Below, in pieces: positions 8,168 to 9,450 of a stretch of DNA of 9,450 nt. The stretch's first letter is position 1; each line of letters begins with the position of its first letter. Source of the stretch: Microbacteriaceae bacterium. GTDB taxonomy: Bacteria; Actinomycetota; Actinomycetes; Actinomycetales; Microbacteriaceae. The translations under genes were made by a program, and so were the position numbers. Under the pieces are notes generated by a model. That model ran no database searches and was not told where the DNA came from. It saw nothing but the letters and a program-made list of their open reading frames with translations. The DNA lies in contig JAUZFY010000018.1 of NCBI GenBank assembly GCA_030840185.1, positions 1 through 9,450 of the forward strand. The letters run 5' to 3'.

Positions 8168-9450
8168 TCAGCTGATGTGGCCCGCCGCCTGCATCTGGCG
8201 CAGTTCCTTCTTGAGGTCGGCCACTTCGTCCCGCAGACGACCGGCGAGTTCGAACTTGAGCTCCCCCGCGGCCTGCAGCATCTGGTCGTTGAGGTCGCGG
8301 ATGATCGACTCGAGGTCGTTGGCACCGCTCGCGGCGAGACCAACGCGCTTGAGGTTCGGCGTTGGCGACCGCTTCCGGCCGTCGCGGCCGGCGAGCAGCT
8401 CCGCGGTGTCGGCCCCCTCGCGATTGAGGGAGTCGGTGATGTCCGCGATTTTCTTGCGCAGCGGCTGCGGGTCGACGCCGCGTTCGAAGTTGTAGGCGAC
8501 CTGTTTCTCCCGTCGGCGGGTGGTCTCCTCGATCGCGAGCTTCATGGAATCCGTCATGACGTCCGCGTACATGTGCACGGCCCCGGAGACGTTGCGGGCG
8601 GCGCGACCGATCGTCTGGATCAGCGAGGTCGACGACCGCAGGAAGCCCTCCTTGTCGGCGTCGAGAATGGCAACGAGCGACACCTCGGGAAGGTCGAGCC
8701 CCTCCCGAAGCAGGTTGATTCCGACGAGCACGTCGTAGACCCCCTGACGAAGCTCGGTGAGCAGTTCGACCCGCCGAAGGGTGTCGACGTCGGAATGCAG
8801 GTAACGCACCCGCACCCCGGCCTCGCCGAGGAACTCGGTCAGCTCCTCCGCCATCTTCTTGGTCAATGTCGTGACCAAAATCCGCTCGTTGATCGCGACC
8901 CGCTTGCGGATCTCTTCGAGCAGGTCGTCGATCTGCCCCTTGGTCGGCTTAACCACGATTTCTGGGTCGATGAGTCCGGTCGGCCGGATGATCTGCTCGA
9001 CCACGCTGTCGGTGATGCTCATCTCGTACTTGCCCGGAGTCGCCGAGAGGTAGACCTTCTGACCGACCCGGTCGAGAAACTCGTTCCACTTGAGAGGTCG
9101 ATTGTCGAGCGCGCTCGGCAGACGGAACCCGTGCTCGACGAGGGTGCGCTTGCGCGAGGCATCCCCCTCGTACATCGCGCCGATCTGCGGCACTGTCACA
9201 TGAGATTCGTCAATCACGACGAGGAAGTCATCGGGGAAGTAGTCGATGAGGCAATGCGGCGCCTCGCCGGGAAGCCGCTGGTCGATGTGGCGGGAATAGT
9301 TCTCGATTCCGCTGCAGAATCCGATCTGCTCCATCATCTCGATGTCGAAAGTCGTGCGCATCCGCAGTCGCTGGGCCTCGAGCAGTTTGCCCTCGCGTTC
9401 GAGCTGGCCGAGGCGTTCCTCGAGTTCTTGCTTGATCGTGACGATCGCGG
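8168..9450 (-). CDS. uvrB: UvrABC system protein B (C-terminal part, cut by window edge)
   Basis: Helicase-like ATPase that UvrA loads onto damaged DNA; it verifies the lesion and recruits UvrC. The frame stays open to the right edge, giving 426 residues of the roughly 670-700 usual for the family; the Walker A and β-hairpin part is beyond the window. In fragment numbering one sees the coiled segment before [18 protein letters not shown] (37-54), the DESH box (80-83), [13 protein letters not shown] (107-119), SATPG (135-139), motif [14 protein letters not shown] (243-255), motif [10 protein letters not shown] (278-285) and a C-terminal UVR motif (about 378-415) that contacts UvrC. An ATG at 9361 is internal: conserved UvrB sequence ([10 protein letters not shown] and following) continues upstream of it. 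The gene precedes uvrA by 71 bp in the same direction. Its promoter, and any SOS control, lie outside the window. Confidence 0.98.
   Translation of the reverse strand, partial: AIVTIKQELEERLGQLEREGKLLEAQRLRMRTTFDIEMMEQIGFCSGIENYSRHIDQRLPGEAPHCLIDYFPDDFLVVIDESHVTVPQIGAMYEGDASRKRTLVEHGFRLPSALDNRPLKWNEFLDRVGQKVYLSATPGKYEMSITDSVVEQIIRPTGLIDPEIVVKPTKGQIDDLLEEIRKRVAINERILVTTLTKKMAEELTEFLGEAGVRVRYLHSDVDTLRRVELLTELRQGVYDVLVGINLLREGLDLPEVSLVAILDADKEGFLRSSTSLIQTIGRAARNVSGAVHMYADVMTDSMKLAIEETTRRREKQVAYNFERGVDPQPLRKKIADITDSLNREGADTAELLAGRDGRKRSPTPNLKRVGLAASGANDLESIIRDLNDQMLQAAGELKFELAGRLRDEVADLKKELRQMQAAGHIS

Noticed and set aside
9359..9361. ATG as the uvrB start
   Set aside because: The frame remains open to the window edge and conserved UvrB sequence lies upstream, so this is an internal Met.

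Overview
The window reads as a chromosomal housekeeping segment from a high-GC Gram-positive bacterium (Actinomycetota), most likely a member of the Microbacteriaceae. The phylum call rests on the neighbourhood uvrC–rapZ–whiA close to gap, the actinobacterial-type WhiA and RapZ sequences, the CxxxH form of the first UvrA zinc site, non-ATG starts and strong GC bias at third codon positions. The family call is an inference from overall protein resemblance and from gene order, and cannot be confirmed without a search.

All seven recognisable genes lie on the minus strand. In transcription order they are uvrB (C-terminal part only, cut by the right edge), uvrA, uvrC, rapZ, whiA, sodA and gap (N-terminal part only, cut by the left edge). 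Coding density is very high. The gaps are about 71 bp (uvrB–uvrA), 4 bp (uvrA–uvrC), 59 bp (uvrC–rapZ), 73 bp (rapZ–whiA), 122 bp (whiA–sodA) and 116 bp (sodA–gap). No stretch above 300 bp lacks a gene. I saw no tRNA, rRNA, insertion sequence, CRISPR array, prophage or toxin-antitoxin gene.

Region 3293–9450 holds all three nucleotide excision repair incision proteins: UvrA finds damage, loads UvrB, and UvrC cuts on both sides. uvrA seems to have its own promoter with a -10 element so close to the GTG start that the mRNA would be leaderless. uvrC starts 4 bp after the uvrA stop and has no clear ribosome binding site, so it is probably translated by coupling. Region 1304–3233 holds rapZ and whiA, the actinobacterial pair of a P-loop regulator-like protein and a sporulation/cell-division type transcription factor. 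The yvcK gene that sits between them in Mycobacterium and Streptomyces is absent. Region 1–1181 holds a Mn-type superoxide dismutase followed by the glycolytic gene gap. A strong hairpin with a UUCG loop separates the two and probably ends or limits sodA transcription.

I found no clearly new biological system. The points most worth a second look are small: the predicted leaderless uvrA promoter covered by an inverted repeat, a 7-2-7 inverted repeat upstream of rapZ, the missing yvcK, and the sodA insertion between whiA and gap.
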